Shown: positions 13,269 through 23,415 of the stretch, piece by piece
Position numbering within the stretch: the stretch's first letter is position 1
How the letters are laid out: each line of letters opens with the position of its first letter
From: Varroa destructor
Lineage: Eukaryota; Arthropoda; Arachnida; Mesostigmata; Varroidae
Direction of reading: 5' to 3'
Assembly: GCF_002443255.2 (NCBI RefSeq)
Contig: NW_019211459.1
Location: 21,230,147-21,294,146, forward strand
DNA length: 64,000 bases
Notes under the pieces: generated by a model
Told to the model about the DNA's origin: nothing
Databases searched by the model: none
What the model saw: the letters and a program-made list of their open reading frames with translations, nothing else
Position numbers and translations under genes: made by a program

Positions 13269-14413
13269 TATGGCTATAGCAGCTCTACAGCTGTTGTGAA
13301 ATGCTGAATCCATACGGTAAATACTTTAGACTTAAACTTCATTGTCGCAGTTGTATGCAGTGATTCAATTGGCGTGCTACACATACCGATATGCAAGATG
13401 CACGTGTGTACGTACGACATAGTGGTAGTTAGTACTAATAATCATCTTTGTTCTTGGTCAATCACGATAGATTTTTGTAATCAACTGATTTCACTTTGTT
13501 TGTTTTTTTTCTTCCTACACTGCTTCGTGAGGCCGGTATGCACACTTTACATCTACGTAAAATATGACATATAATATGGTTTATGAACGAAAATGTCGTT
13601 TTGCCTGTATAGTGACCCGGCTCTAATGGCCTAATCATTTCATTCGAGCTTCCTGTTCTCCTATAATAGATTCAGGCGATTTGGAACACTCTCTAACGTA
13701 ATTGTTATGAAACTGACCGTACGAACCCTAATGGCCTGAACCTTATGCCTTGATCAATATGGGTTTGCCTGTTGCTTGAGGCGCTGATATGAGCAGCTCT
13801 TGTTTGCATTCGGTCCTAGTAGTAGAGGCTACCGCTGCTTCACTTGTGATCATAAAGGCGGGAGCCCGAAACTGCTGGGTCACCACTGAGTGCCTTAGAT
13901 AACGGGATTCGCCAGCCAACCGGAACCGTTCATCGCGTAAATTCCCATAAAAGGGGTCAATGAACGCCCGAGGCACTCAGACATACCTTTCGTTGTTGTT
14001 GTTGTCGTTGTTATTCTAATTGTCCTTGTCTTGACAACTGTCATTAGCTAGGGAGCCGACGTTATTCTTGTTGTTTGAAAAGTTTACCCGCCACTCGCTA
14101 GCAAAACGCTTTGGCGGCAGCTGTTTCGATTAGGGCCAATCGGTGACGAGAGCAACTTCACGCCTGACGGACTACGACGTCAGACGAACGTAATGACTGA
14201 TTAAACTTGACGTCGGCTCTGCAGCCGCGACCGTTGTCGCGTGCTTATCGTGTCGTCTGTCGACGTGACACTGACGCTTTTAGGATCCGACCCGCCCCGT
14301 GCCGCCTCTGGCGCGCGAGTACCAGCAGCGGCAAACCTCAACAGGCCATAACCATTGGCGTGATATGCAACCGCATCAAAGCTCTAAACATAGGGGATTC
14401 GAAGAGAGATGGC

Positions 14414-14433
14414 ACACGCCGCCTATGGCGTGT
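14414..14433. other. Short GC-rich inverted repeat
   Basis: ACACGCC, six-base spacer GCCTAT, GGCGTGT. Perfect 7-bp arms, about 45 bases before the nested inverted repeat that follows. Confidence 0.3.
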
Positions 14434-14478
14434 TAGCGAGTTAATTGCAGTAAATTGCGCTACTTGATGACGATTAAA

Positions 14479-14555
14479 AAGTTCCCAATAGATAGCATGT
14501 CGTTTTTTGTATTTGCAATCGGAGTGTAATACGATTGCGGAGTCGTTGGGAACTT
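14479..14555. other. Nested inverted repeats (77 bases)
   Basis: Outer 10-bp arms AAGTTCCCAA and TTGGGAACTT enclose an inner 7-bp pair GCAATCG / CGATTGC around a 10-base loop. The unpaired bases are asymmetric (26 on the left, 7 on the right). It could be a very short MITE-like relic or a structured RNA. No target-site duplication is evident. Confidence 0.3.
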
Positions 14556-15769
14556 ACTTACGTATCGGATCTACCGTAAACCATGGCGGCTAACATCACT
14601 TAACTATCGCTACAGCCACTTAGGAAATTTTAACATCAAAATGTAGCGCTTCTACATGTTAAGAGACGTGTTGTATTATCAGTGTTTCTTTCAGTTGGTT
14701 GATTACTTTTACATACGAATTTAGGAAATAGCGTTCAGATAAATTGAGCGGACCCTTGTTACTCTGAATGCGTTCGTAATATAATATAATGCTATTGGAG
14801 TAGTTTACAACTAGAACCCCACTCGTTATATAGATTTAAACGATATGAAACAAAATGATATGGAAAATTCCACTCGAGTCTATATTCGACCTTCTTCTCG
14901 GCCAAAATAGTCCCGATTTAGGTCACACCGTTTTGCACAACATCACTGCCTAGTGGTGCAAAATCCGGCTTCTGCCGTCCCCCTAACCTCGTTCAGTGTT
15001 GCTATTCGTATTTACATTACGATATCTATATGTCAGCCTATAGCGTACCTTACGCTGGCCCTTCGATCAGGTCTTTCTTCTTTTTCTTCTTCGCAAAATG
15101 TAATAACTTCTGAGGGGGCATACAAATACATCTTCGGAGTGTTAGAAAATATGTCCTCATCACGAATACGTGTTGATGGTCACGGTGGTCGTTCACCAAC
15201 ACGTGTCTAACAAAATAATCGTTTGTATTACGATAGTTTATACAATGGTATAGGCCACTCTGTAGCTGGTACGTTTCTTGATGCCGGTGGGATTTTATCC
15301 AGCTAGTAAATTTCAATGATGACGATGATGATACATCAGCTAGCGAGTAACAACGCTTAGTTTAACATTTCCTTACTACTGAATATGGCGGAATGCTGCG
15401 ATCGTTTTCATAGCAAAACGAACAAGGTTGCCGTATTTCTAACCGAACGACAGAAAACATAGGGAAGATCCACATTGCTACCATATGGAGCCCCTGCTCA
15501 CGCCGTGCTAACGGCCGCTCTAACAGTATAGTTTCAACTGTTCATTTCAACTCTTCGTATATTCAATACATAGAGTTCAATTACGTTCCAATAGCTGATA
15601 CTAGTTAGCATCTCATTGTCGTACGAGTTACGGCCGACAGTGTTTATAGACGAAGCGTGGTCATAGTGTGATGCCAGGCCCAGTAAACCTCTAAGAACGA
15701 ACGAAATTCTTATACATTTGACCGAAGCGCGTAACATAGTAACATGAACGCGCTTGGATCGCATCTCGA

Positions 15770-15784
15770 CCCCCCCCCCCCCCC
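15770..15784. repeat. C15 homopolymer
   Basis: Fifteen C residues, the longest of the G/C runs in the window. Confidence 0.95.
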
Positions 15785-15970
15785 ACCAGCGATAGCAGAA
15801 AGATAACTGAGATCGGTTTTGTATGCTTCTTCGAAATCATTCAAAAAGGTAGAATTATCTAATATGACCTTCAATCTGTTAATAAAGCGAGCGTATTCGC
15901 GAAAGCGCAATGTGGACGCGTTTGCTTTCGGACACATGGTGGCCCGGGCTCGAAACAGGACGTGGACAAC

Positions 15971-15978
15971 TGACGTCA
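15971..15978. promoter_or_regulatory. Full CRE palindrome TGACGTCA
   Basis: An exact 8-bp CREB/ATF site, the consensus form. TGACGTC half-sites also occur nearby (around 14.17-14.21 kb). An 8-mer is expected about once by chance per window of this size, so this is suggestive only. Confidence 0.2.
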
Positions 15979-16458
15979 GCCACCGTAATTTGTGTTGCGA
16001 GTCATCCGCTTAAAACAATGGCCTGCAGTACCGAACGTAAACACTCGTTTTGCGTTTGAATCATTTTCGGTTGAATAGAATGTTATTGAACGCTGAAATC
16101 ACTTAGCTGAGGTCGTCATTCAGTGACGCCCGACGCGAGAGTCACCGTATCTCGTAACAACGTGTCGAAACGCAAGTCATGAAGATGATTTCGATGTGGA
16201 ATACTCATATACAGAGCTAGCGGCGATGTATCGAGGCAGTAGCTTTTGTCGGTCTTTTGATTGCCGTTCGATGCGCAGTCTGAGACTCCGTGAGTGAGCG
16301 GAAAACGTTCGCCAAGGAGATTTGAAGAGCATAGCGTGGCCATGCAACTGCCACATGTTCTGAACGTATGTTAGGTGGAAGAAAAGAATTCTTTTTCATA
16401 AACGCATATGTCACTTTGACGGGCAAAATGAAACTCGCTGCCAATGAACGGACCCCTG

Positions 16459-17355
16459 CTATATCGATATTGTTGTACCGTGCATAATAGGCGAGCTAAA
16501 AACTCCTCTGCCTAGAAAGTCGGAATCGAGACCTGGCAAAGAGGTATCAAAGTTGTCAACGTACAGAGCATATTGAGAAGGAAAAATAGCGGCTGACAGA
16601 CGTCTGCCGACCGTTTTCGTTGAACCAGCGCTCATGTAAAATTGACCGATCATTACGCTATTTATAGTCGCATTGGGGTAAAGTGTTAAGCTGGCACTTT
16701 CGTGATTTAGTCGCGCGAAGTACAGACGCAACAGCGTGCAATCTGACGTACAGCACGATGACCTACTGGTATCATTTACACGCAGTTTGTATCGCGTAAA
16801 ATTTAATGCCGTACTTACACAATAATTTATTAGAACTCGTAATATATACTGTCGTCTGCGCGATGCAAAAAATCCGAGCACATCGTATATGTGTAATGTG
16901 TCTAGGCATGCCGGCCATTGGCCGGGGTGTCGATCATTCATATCGCTAATGTTATCCACCTTACCGGAGTTGTTAATTGTTGTTGACAGCGTGGGCCTAA
17001 TTGAGTTGTTTTCCGTGGCGTCTGATCGTGTTGTTGTCAAAGTGCATTCGTGTAAATATCGCATCGGTACTAGTCTATGCCTTTGTTGACTGCATTGGAT
17101 TTTTTTCATAATAGTGGTAATTATACTATATAATATCTGTAACAAGTAGTAGGGACGCATAAATGTGACTGTTTGCATTATATCCTCAATCGTAATTGTG
17201 TGTAGTGCGGCGGGACCAGGCAGATTGGCCCTAGGCTCGTAGGCGTGGCCACCTCTCTGGCTGCCTCTAGGAACTAGCCGTCTATAGATCCGGCTATCGA
17301 CGACAACTGTTACCATTACGGCCACTTCATTTTGTAGCTCTTCAAAGAAATAGCA
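16459..17355 (-). CDS. Longest open frame in the window, 297 codons, product unknown
   Basis: Seen on the minus strand: open from just after a TAG (17356-17358) to the TAG at 16459-16461, with the first ATG at 17316. At this base composition stops should occur about every 18-20 codons, so 297 codons without one is unlikely by chance. The translation has no motif I recognise. It is rich in Arg, Ser, Thr, Leu and Tyr and poor in Lys and Glu, which is not typical of a conserved globular protein. A weakly hydrophobic stretch lies about 60 codons after the start. A CAG-ending acceptor-like site sits just upstream, and the region is locally GC-richer than its surroundings. It could be a fast-evolving or lineage-specific gene, part of an old mobile element, or a compositional accident. 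No neighbour clarifies its role. Confidence 0.27.
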   Translation of the reverse strand, partial: CYFFEELQNEVAVMVTVVVDSRIYRRLVPRGSQRGGHAYEPRANLPGPAALHTITIEDIMQTVTFMRPYYLLQILYSIITTIMKKIQCSQQRHRLVPMRYLHECTLTTTRSDATENNSIRPTLSTTINNSGKVDNISDMNDRHPGQWPACLDTLHIYDVLGFFASRRRQYILRVLINYCVSTALNFTRYKLRVNDTSRSSCCTSDCTLLRLYFARLNHESASLTLYPNATINSVMIGQFYMSAGSTKTVGRRLSAAIFPSQYALYVDNFDTSLPGLDSDFLGRGVFSSPIMHGTTISI

Positions 17356-17483
17356 CTACTGTGTGCTGGACTTGGATAAGCAGACGCTTTGGCCGTCAGC
17401 ATGATCATCATCGTTGTATGATCGTGATAGAGGCGGTATCTAATTGTACAGTGGAATGCCATTCCTCGTCCGTGTCGATCATC

Positions 17484-17506
17484 CCGCCGCCGCCGCCGCC
17501 GCCGCC
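17484..17506. repeat. (CCG)n repeat
   Basis: Seven GCC/CCG units just beyond the 297-codon frame. Confidence 0.9.
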
Positions 17507-18119
17507 CTACCATGCTTTATCAATAAACCGTTGACACTGTGGCTATAGCAAAGCCTTGATAATAATAATAATATTGTTGCCCGACCTAGCAACTGAACAG
17601 TACTATTAGAATAGTATTGCATTCCCATAATAAATATAATTTATTCAGGGGTCAAATGCTTAGGACTGGCAGTAAAAGGCGCAGTAAAATCGATCGATCG
17701 TTCGTAGCCGTTGAATTACAGTGTGCCGCTGTTAACTTTGACGAATCCTTGTCAGATTTTGCCTGTTCGAGCGTCGATAAAATAGCTATGAATACTATTT
17801 AGGAGAAATTATGCTATACCGTGTTAGTCAAACTGGCTATTCCTATTAAGGCATCCTTAAGCCTGAAATGAGCAGGACTCATGCCACAGCCGAATATAAA
17901 ACATCATCATATTATGTCGTTTCAGTTAGAGGTCCCGTTTAAGAGCGATATGACCAGAGTACAGTGGATGATCAATATGGAGAAAGACAAGCCAAAAAAC
18001 GAATGTCAGCGAGCATAAACGGCGCGTACTAATTATATTGCAGGGTAGTCATGCATAGACATTGGCTCGCTTGTTTCTTTCGTTTTTACCGCTAGCTAGT
18101 CAATAATGGGAGACACGAT

Positions 18120-19325
18120 CGATGAGTGTATGGAAACGTATACTTCTTCCGAGCATCACTTCAACGGGTGAACGTCGTCTGACGATCCTAGTAGAGAGAA
18201 GGAAGTCCCGAGTCCAGGAAGCGCACGAGCGAAAAGATGAAATGAAGAAAAAACAAGCAGAATTCGTTCGAATATGCTGTCCGATTCCGTTCCTCCCGCA
18301 TAATCAATGTGTACATACGTATGCACGTACGCACACATACACAGACTGACGCTGAGACCATCCTGCGCAGTCAGGCACGCACACTCGGCCAACAGGACAA
18401 ATCCGGACGGAGTGACGCTGCATTGCTACAGTGAGGATGGGCAACGAGGCAAGGAGCCGCAAAGCAAATAACTAATCAAGCGATCAGCGACTCGCTATTC
18501 AGCAGCAGCAGCCGCCAGCGAGCGAGCGATCCATCCATCCGCCAGGGCAAAGTCGTACATTGAATTCAGATAGAGAATACCCCAGCCAAGAGAAATCTCG
18601 TCACCGAAGCCAGCAGTAACGAAAGTCAGAGCGCAACGTGGCAATAGAACAGCTTTGTCTTCGTCCTGCTGCTGACTGGACTTTGACGCTGCACGCTGCC
18701 CGTTACAGATAGTTGAAATGGTAACATCAGCAGCAGCAGCCATAGTAGTAATGGTAAGAACGGTCGCGTTAGAGAGAATAACAGTAAAATGAAATATCAA
18801 TAGCAGCAGTAACAAGCGATCGACGCTGAAGTTCAAGAAACTGAAGTCCGATCGACCAAGCGATGAGCGACGACTGCAGTCTTTCGATATCCGAAACGAA
18901 CAAACGCGAAAGGACGCTAAATGAGCCCCGCTGCCGCCAGCTTGTTCCTGATGGTCAAACGAAGAGCAATTGTGAATCTGCTCGGGGCACCAGCGCAGCT
19001 GTAGCACTCGTATACGCACATACAGATCAATGCATGTGTGTCTGTGTAAGCGTGAGTATGTACTTGGCGGGAGTGAAAGTGGCGAAAATTTCTCCCTATC
19101 ATTGAGAAAAACAAGCGCTGGCCGATATGCTAATGTAGAGAATAGACGATTGTCGTGCCGTGCCCACGGACATAGGTCGTTTGCGATACTCGGCGGCGGC
19201 GGCGGCGCCACCTGTCGGCTGAAAGCAGAGCCAGCCTTCGCCAGTTATGGCAGGATAAACGAAAATTTACAATTGATTTTTCCCACTAGACATCGATGTG
19301 CGCATGGCCATGACGAAGTCTGAAA
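18120..19325. other. GC-richer island, open in several frames on both strands; possible promoter or 5' UTR exon
   Basis: The block stands out from AT-rich flanks. On the minus strand a 238-codon frame runs 19211-18495 (Pro run at one end, Ala run at the other). On the plus strand 60-97-codon frames overlap it. None shows family motifs, and low-complexity CAG, GCGA and GGC runs are spread through it. Such a mix of repeated triplets, CpG-containing sequence and competing frames is more typical of a 5' UTR, promoter or first exon than of a conserved coding exon. Direction cannot be decided from the sequence. Confidence 0.25.
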
Positions 19326-19395
19326 GTGTTGTTTAAATACCGCTGTGTATTTTACAGGTTAACGTTAGCGCTATTGGATATCTTATGTCAGAGAA

Positions 19396-19412
19396 GGGGG
19401 GGGGAGGGGGGG
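19396..19412. repeat. Interrupted G run (G9-A-G7)
   Basis: Purine tract of 17 bases just after the GC-richer island at 18.1-19.3 kb. Capable of G-quadruplex formation. Confidence 0.9.
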
Positions 19413-20848
19413 ATAAAAGTTTGTTGCTATATCGCTCCTGCTGGAGGTCCTAAGGTGTGATGAGAATCGTTCTATTAGGCTTTTATTCATAAATTCATTG
19501 CATTTTTTTTTTCCAAAATCATGCGGCTGTCAGTATTTGAATTGGATGAATTTACCTCTTTACAAACTTGGCTAATTGTAAGCTATGGCAACCTAAACAC
19601 AAAACTAAACTCTTTTCGTTATCAATCGTGACGAGACTCGACGCTCAACGGGATTTGGGTCACTTTCACCGCTATAGTAGTAACATAAAGAAGCTGTGTA
19701 GAACCATATCGGTCACTGCCGGCACCGATAATCAGCAGAGCAGTCATGCTACCGCAATATGGCTTCTTTTGCCCTGTTTTTTTTGTTCCTTTCTTTTTCG
19801 GAAAGCCAGGAGTGAGCTTAAAGAAAGAGAATATTGTTGAGTGCGATCTGGTTTAGAGAATAGTTCTCTTCGAAATATTCAAAGACTAAAAATTATACTC
19901 ATGAAGATTACTACTATAATTAGATCAACGAAATCGAAATATGTACATCGAAAATGTATGGAGACCAAGCGGTATCTAGATATACGTTAATGATTTTTTT
20001 CTTTGATGCTGCTTTCTTTTTTGCTAAATCCGGATTCGATAGGTCTCTTTTCTGTCTCTGCCACAATTACTGACGTGACATCGGGCGAGTCCTACCGAAG
20101 TGTCATAAATTCTACACGCCTCGGCCTGTTTGGTCATTAGTAGTACGTAATTCTAGAAGATAGCATTGCGTCTATAATAACGTACGCGGCGAAATTCGTA
20201 AAAATCAACCCGGGACGAATCAAAGCAACCGAGAAACTTCTAACCCCGTTCGCTACTATAATGCCTGGAATAGAAGTACCTATTTCGGGTGCAAAAGCGG
20301 GGTGAATGCTTGCGCTCTAACCAAAAAAAAGCTCCATCTCTCAAAACGATGTCTGTTGATCGCTATGTAGTACAATTCAGGTCCACATTGATTATCTATT
20401 CACTGAAGTTTATCGTATAAACGGAGTACGATCTAGAGTTGAAGCGGCCCAAATATACTATTAGATTCTCACAAATCCTAAAGATGAAGGCAAAAAATGT
20501 TCTCTTTAAGCTTCTCATTGGATATCTGACGGATACGGTCTGTTAGCCGAGAACCCTGTAGCACTGCTCAAGGGTGGTGTGCCAAAATAAAAACCGAAAT
20601 ATTCTAACGAAAGGACGGATCGCATGCGACTTCTCGAGTTCAACGAAAATTGCTTAGAACCGTCTTTAAGAAGGAGTCATTGTTAGATGGGCCTGCATCT
20701 ATTAGCTATGGGGTATTCACTCGTCTGCGGAGCAAACTGGGTTGCGTCCGTCATATTTTGACTCAGTCAAAAAATTTGGTGTCTTAGATCTCTTTTTCGT
20801 TGCAGCCTCCTTTGATTTTCGAATTCAGGTAAAAATTTTAAATCACTT

Positions 20849-20880
20849 GAACGAACGAACGAACGAACGAACGAACGAAC
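20849..20880. repeat. (GAAC)8 tetranucleotide repeat
   Basis: Eight perfect GAAC units. Open frames across it (Asn-Glu-Arg-Thr repeats) are a product of the repeat, not evidence of a gene. Confidence 0.97.
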
Positions 20881-22704
20881 GCACCGATCACCGCAACTGC
20901 ATTGTAGAGCGAAAAAGGTTTTCGACAGTATATAACACTTGGTCATCACGGGACAAAAATTTGAAACGGGAAGCGATAAACAAAGATGGTCAGCTATCGT
21001 ACAACAAGACTTTTGATAACATCAATAAAAAGCGTCATGAATATTTCGGCATAGATGTGTTTGCGCTTAGCAGGAAAAACAGATCAATGCGGGGCTTCGC
21101 TACTTGTCATTAGCAACATTCAGCAATTAAACCGAACGTGTTCGACGTTGGCCCTAATTTTCTACCATTATACACTTCAGAACTTCTTTTTATTTCGTAA
21201 CATATACTTAAAAACGAATAAAGAGCGTGTTTCCCGTTAAAGATATAATATATTTTCTATATAAGGCTTTGGCGATAGATAAAGGTCCGCGCCGAGGACC
21301 GTAGAGCCTGAAGTATTGATATCACTGATATGCCCGTTTTTTAATGTGCTAACTTGTACGGGTGCAGTTCCTTTGTTGTTGTGCCAAGTCTAAACAATGC
21401 AGGCCTCTAATGTTGTTGTTAGCTATTCCTCAACAGCGTAATACGATTCTCATGTTTAAACAGGGATATGAGGGTGCCTGGCGAAAAGTAGCTTACAGTA
21501 CTAGCTTCTTTGCCAGTCTAGTCTTCCTATTGTCTCAACTATTAATCAAGTTGATGTAGACATTATTTCATCCCAATTACATCGGCATTGCTTACTTCTT
21601 TACAGCCTTCTGTAAAGATGGCTTGTGCAGTTTTGCAAAGACTCTCACTAACATTTGCCAGTTTCTTTCTTATTCTCGAAAAATATTTTTTTATTAGATA
21701 TTTACATTTTTTTTTTACATATAAATACAAAAAAATAGGATATAACTTGGGTCGTCATTCTGTTTGGAGAAGGAAATTCAAAAAAGGAAGTTTTTCTTTG
21801 CAGTTTGAAATAGGTGAACATCTCAATCACGCTGTACCTAAACCTAGGTAATCTTGGACCTTAACAGAAGTTTAGCTATGATGAAATAAACATTTTAGTC
21901 ACGATTTTTTGAGTCTCGATTTTAGGCGCACGATCTTCTATTGGGATTTTCGTAGTTTTTACGAAGCCTTCTCGCTCAGGCTCATCACGAGGCCCCTGTT
22001 GCAGTTCTGTCACCGCCCATTCCACTGTTGAATCTCTCATATTTGCATTTTCAAATCGTCATACGTTGATTCTGAACACGATTCCATTACCGTAGCGTTA
22101 AAGAAGCTACTGCCCAATACGTCTAACTGTTAAAAACTAACCGAAAGTTAAGTCGTCATGGGTGCTATGCTGGGCCGCACATCAATAGCATAAGATCAAA
22201 CGGCAGACTTCTACTACTGGCCAAAGAAAAGGCTAGCAGGCGCAAGAGAGACTTAATCGATGTGCAGCTCTTTGCCTATTAACAAAACCGGTAACTACCT
22301 AATTTTGAGCCTTTTTTTTTTATTTTTTTTTTTATTAAATCGAGTCCCCAATGAACGCTATCTGTCTTTATAGACGGCATTACCAATGTTATCAAACTAG
22401 CGCGAGTGAAAGGGATAACAGTCGGGGAAACAATAAACCGTTCAGGAAGTATCAGAAAGCTATGGGGGCGTATTTCAATAGAGAGCAATCTGTATCCGTG
22501 ATGAGCTTTTAGTTGATATTCTTATAAGAAAAAAAAAAGATTTATCGAATTTTAATTGAAAAATTAGAAACTTTAATTGATCTATTTTATTTAGGTATGA
22601 ACGATATGATGCTAATATGGCATTAACTTTGTGTGAGAAGTTAAACATATGGTCATTGCTACAAATTCCGCGCTAACTAGTTACTGAATATTAATTCGCT
22701 AGCA

Positions 22705-22720
22705 CTACTATTAATAGTAG
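22705..22720. other. 16-bp perfect palindrome
   Basis: CTACTATTAATAGTAG, AT-rich, about 90 bases past the donor of the disordered-region exon, hence probably intronic if that gene is real. Confidence 0.3.
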
Positions 22721-22805
22721 CATGTATAAAGACAAAGGTACCAATTTCACCTAGTTCAATATGCTCTCGCAAATTTGCTTTCTCTAAGGGTCCACACGTA
22801 GGTCA

Positions 22806-22811
22806 ACTTAC
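22806..22811 (-). other. Splice donor GTAAGT
   Basis: Perfect metazoan donor consensus on the minus strand directly after the disordered-region exon (GAG before GTAAGT). It interrupts the codon after its first base. This is the strongest splice signal associated with a coding frame in the window. Confidence 0.65.
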
Positions 22812-23415
22812 CTCGTACACCTGCGCCGGCCCTCTTGTTCGTGCTCCGTGCCGTCCTCGAAGGCCGGCCATTTTCATCGGCACGACCTTCCTGAGTTGCC
22901 AACTCATCGTCGACAAACGTCACTTGCCTTCGAGACGAGCCATTGTTTATCGCTTGTGAATGTGCTGCTAAATTATTCTTCGCTGTGTGATGGCCGGAGG
23001 AGGCAATCCGCATCATCGAATGTGGGGTATCCTTAAACGGGTATCCTGCGTTGTCCCCTCGAGCCGTACTTATAACCGCAGCTGTTGCCGCGTAGTATTC
23101 TTTCTGCAAGTCATTTTGATCGACTGGGCGTCTGTCGATGGGGTTAGACGTGCGCCTTGACAACCTCCTCTGTCGAGGAGGGACCTGCATTGAAATCTGT
23201 ATGTCTTGAGGTTGCATTTGAGGAGGATTAGGTATACCAGTCGTTGATGACGACGGTGATGAGGTTATGACGGCGGTTAATGACTGCGGATCGTCCGAAG
23301 CGCTTTCTAACGAAATCGAGTGAGCTTCGTCAGCGGGTGTCGCTAACATAGAAGCCTTACGTCCGCGTTTGTGTCGCGGCGGCGGTTCCGGATTAGCGTC
23401 CATTTTAATCAACAT
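22812..23415 (-). CDS. Coding exon: disordered N-terminal region of an unidentified protein
   Basis: Seen on the minus strand: a frame beginning at ATG (23415), with a second ATG at codon 5 (23403) in better start context (A at -3, G at +4). It encodes 201 residues and ends one base into a codon at GAG before GTAAGT, a perfect donor at 22811. There is no hydrophobic segment or signal peptide. Features in order: a basic patch HKRGRK (15-20), a Ser/Thr-rich stretch (33-60), Pro/Gln-rich sequence (61-80), RRLSRRTS (83-90) giving two adjacent basophilic-kinase sites, and RRQVTFVDDE (162-171). Composition is that of an intrinsically disordered cytoplasmic or nuclear segment. Inference: first coding exon of a longer minus-strand gene. 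An acceptor-like CAG just upstream of the first ATG leaves open that the exon is internal. Family not recognised. Confidence 0.62.

Larger units (their letters stand above)
6022..16458. other. No certain gene; AT-rich with GC-richer islands
   Basis: Islands at about 8.0-9.0, 12.4-14.5 and 15.9-16.4 kb have many short competing frames, CAG/AAC/GCC triplet runs and the hairpins listed. A possible 19-codon first exon (ATG 8943 in ideal context, AAG before GTAAAG at 8999) is too short to call. The rest is AT-rich without recognisable exons. Confidence 0.5.
19326..22811. other. No gene recognised; likely intron of the minus-strand gene starting at 23.4 kb
   Basis: AT-rich with T-runs near 22310-22335 and the GAAC repeat. 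The frame at 20742-21113 (123 codons) spans that repeat and lacks motifs. Confidence 0.5.

Noticed and set aside
20742..21113. 123-codon frame with Asn-Glu-Arg-Thr repeats
   Set aside because: The repeated peptide is simply the translation of the (GAAC)8 microsatellite.
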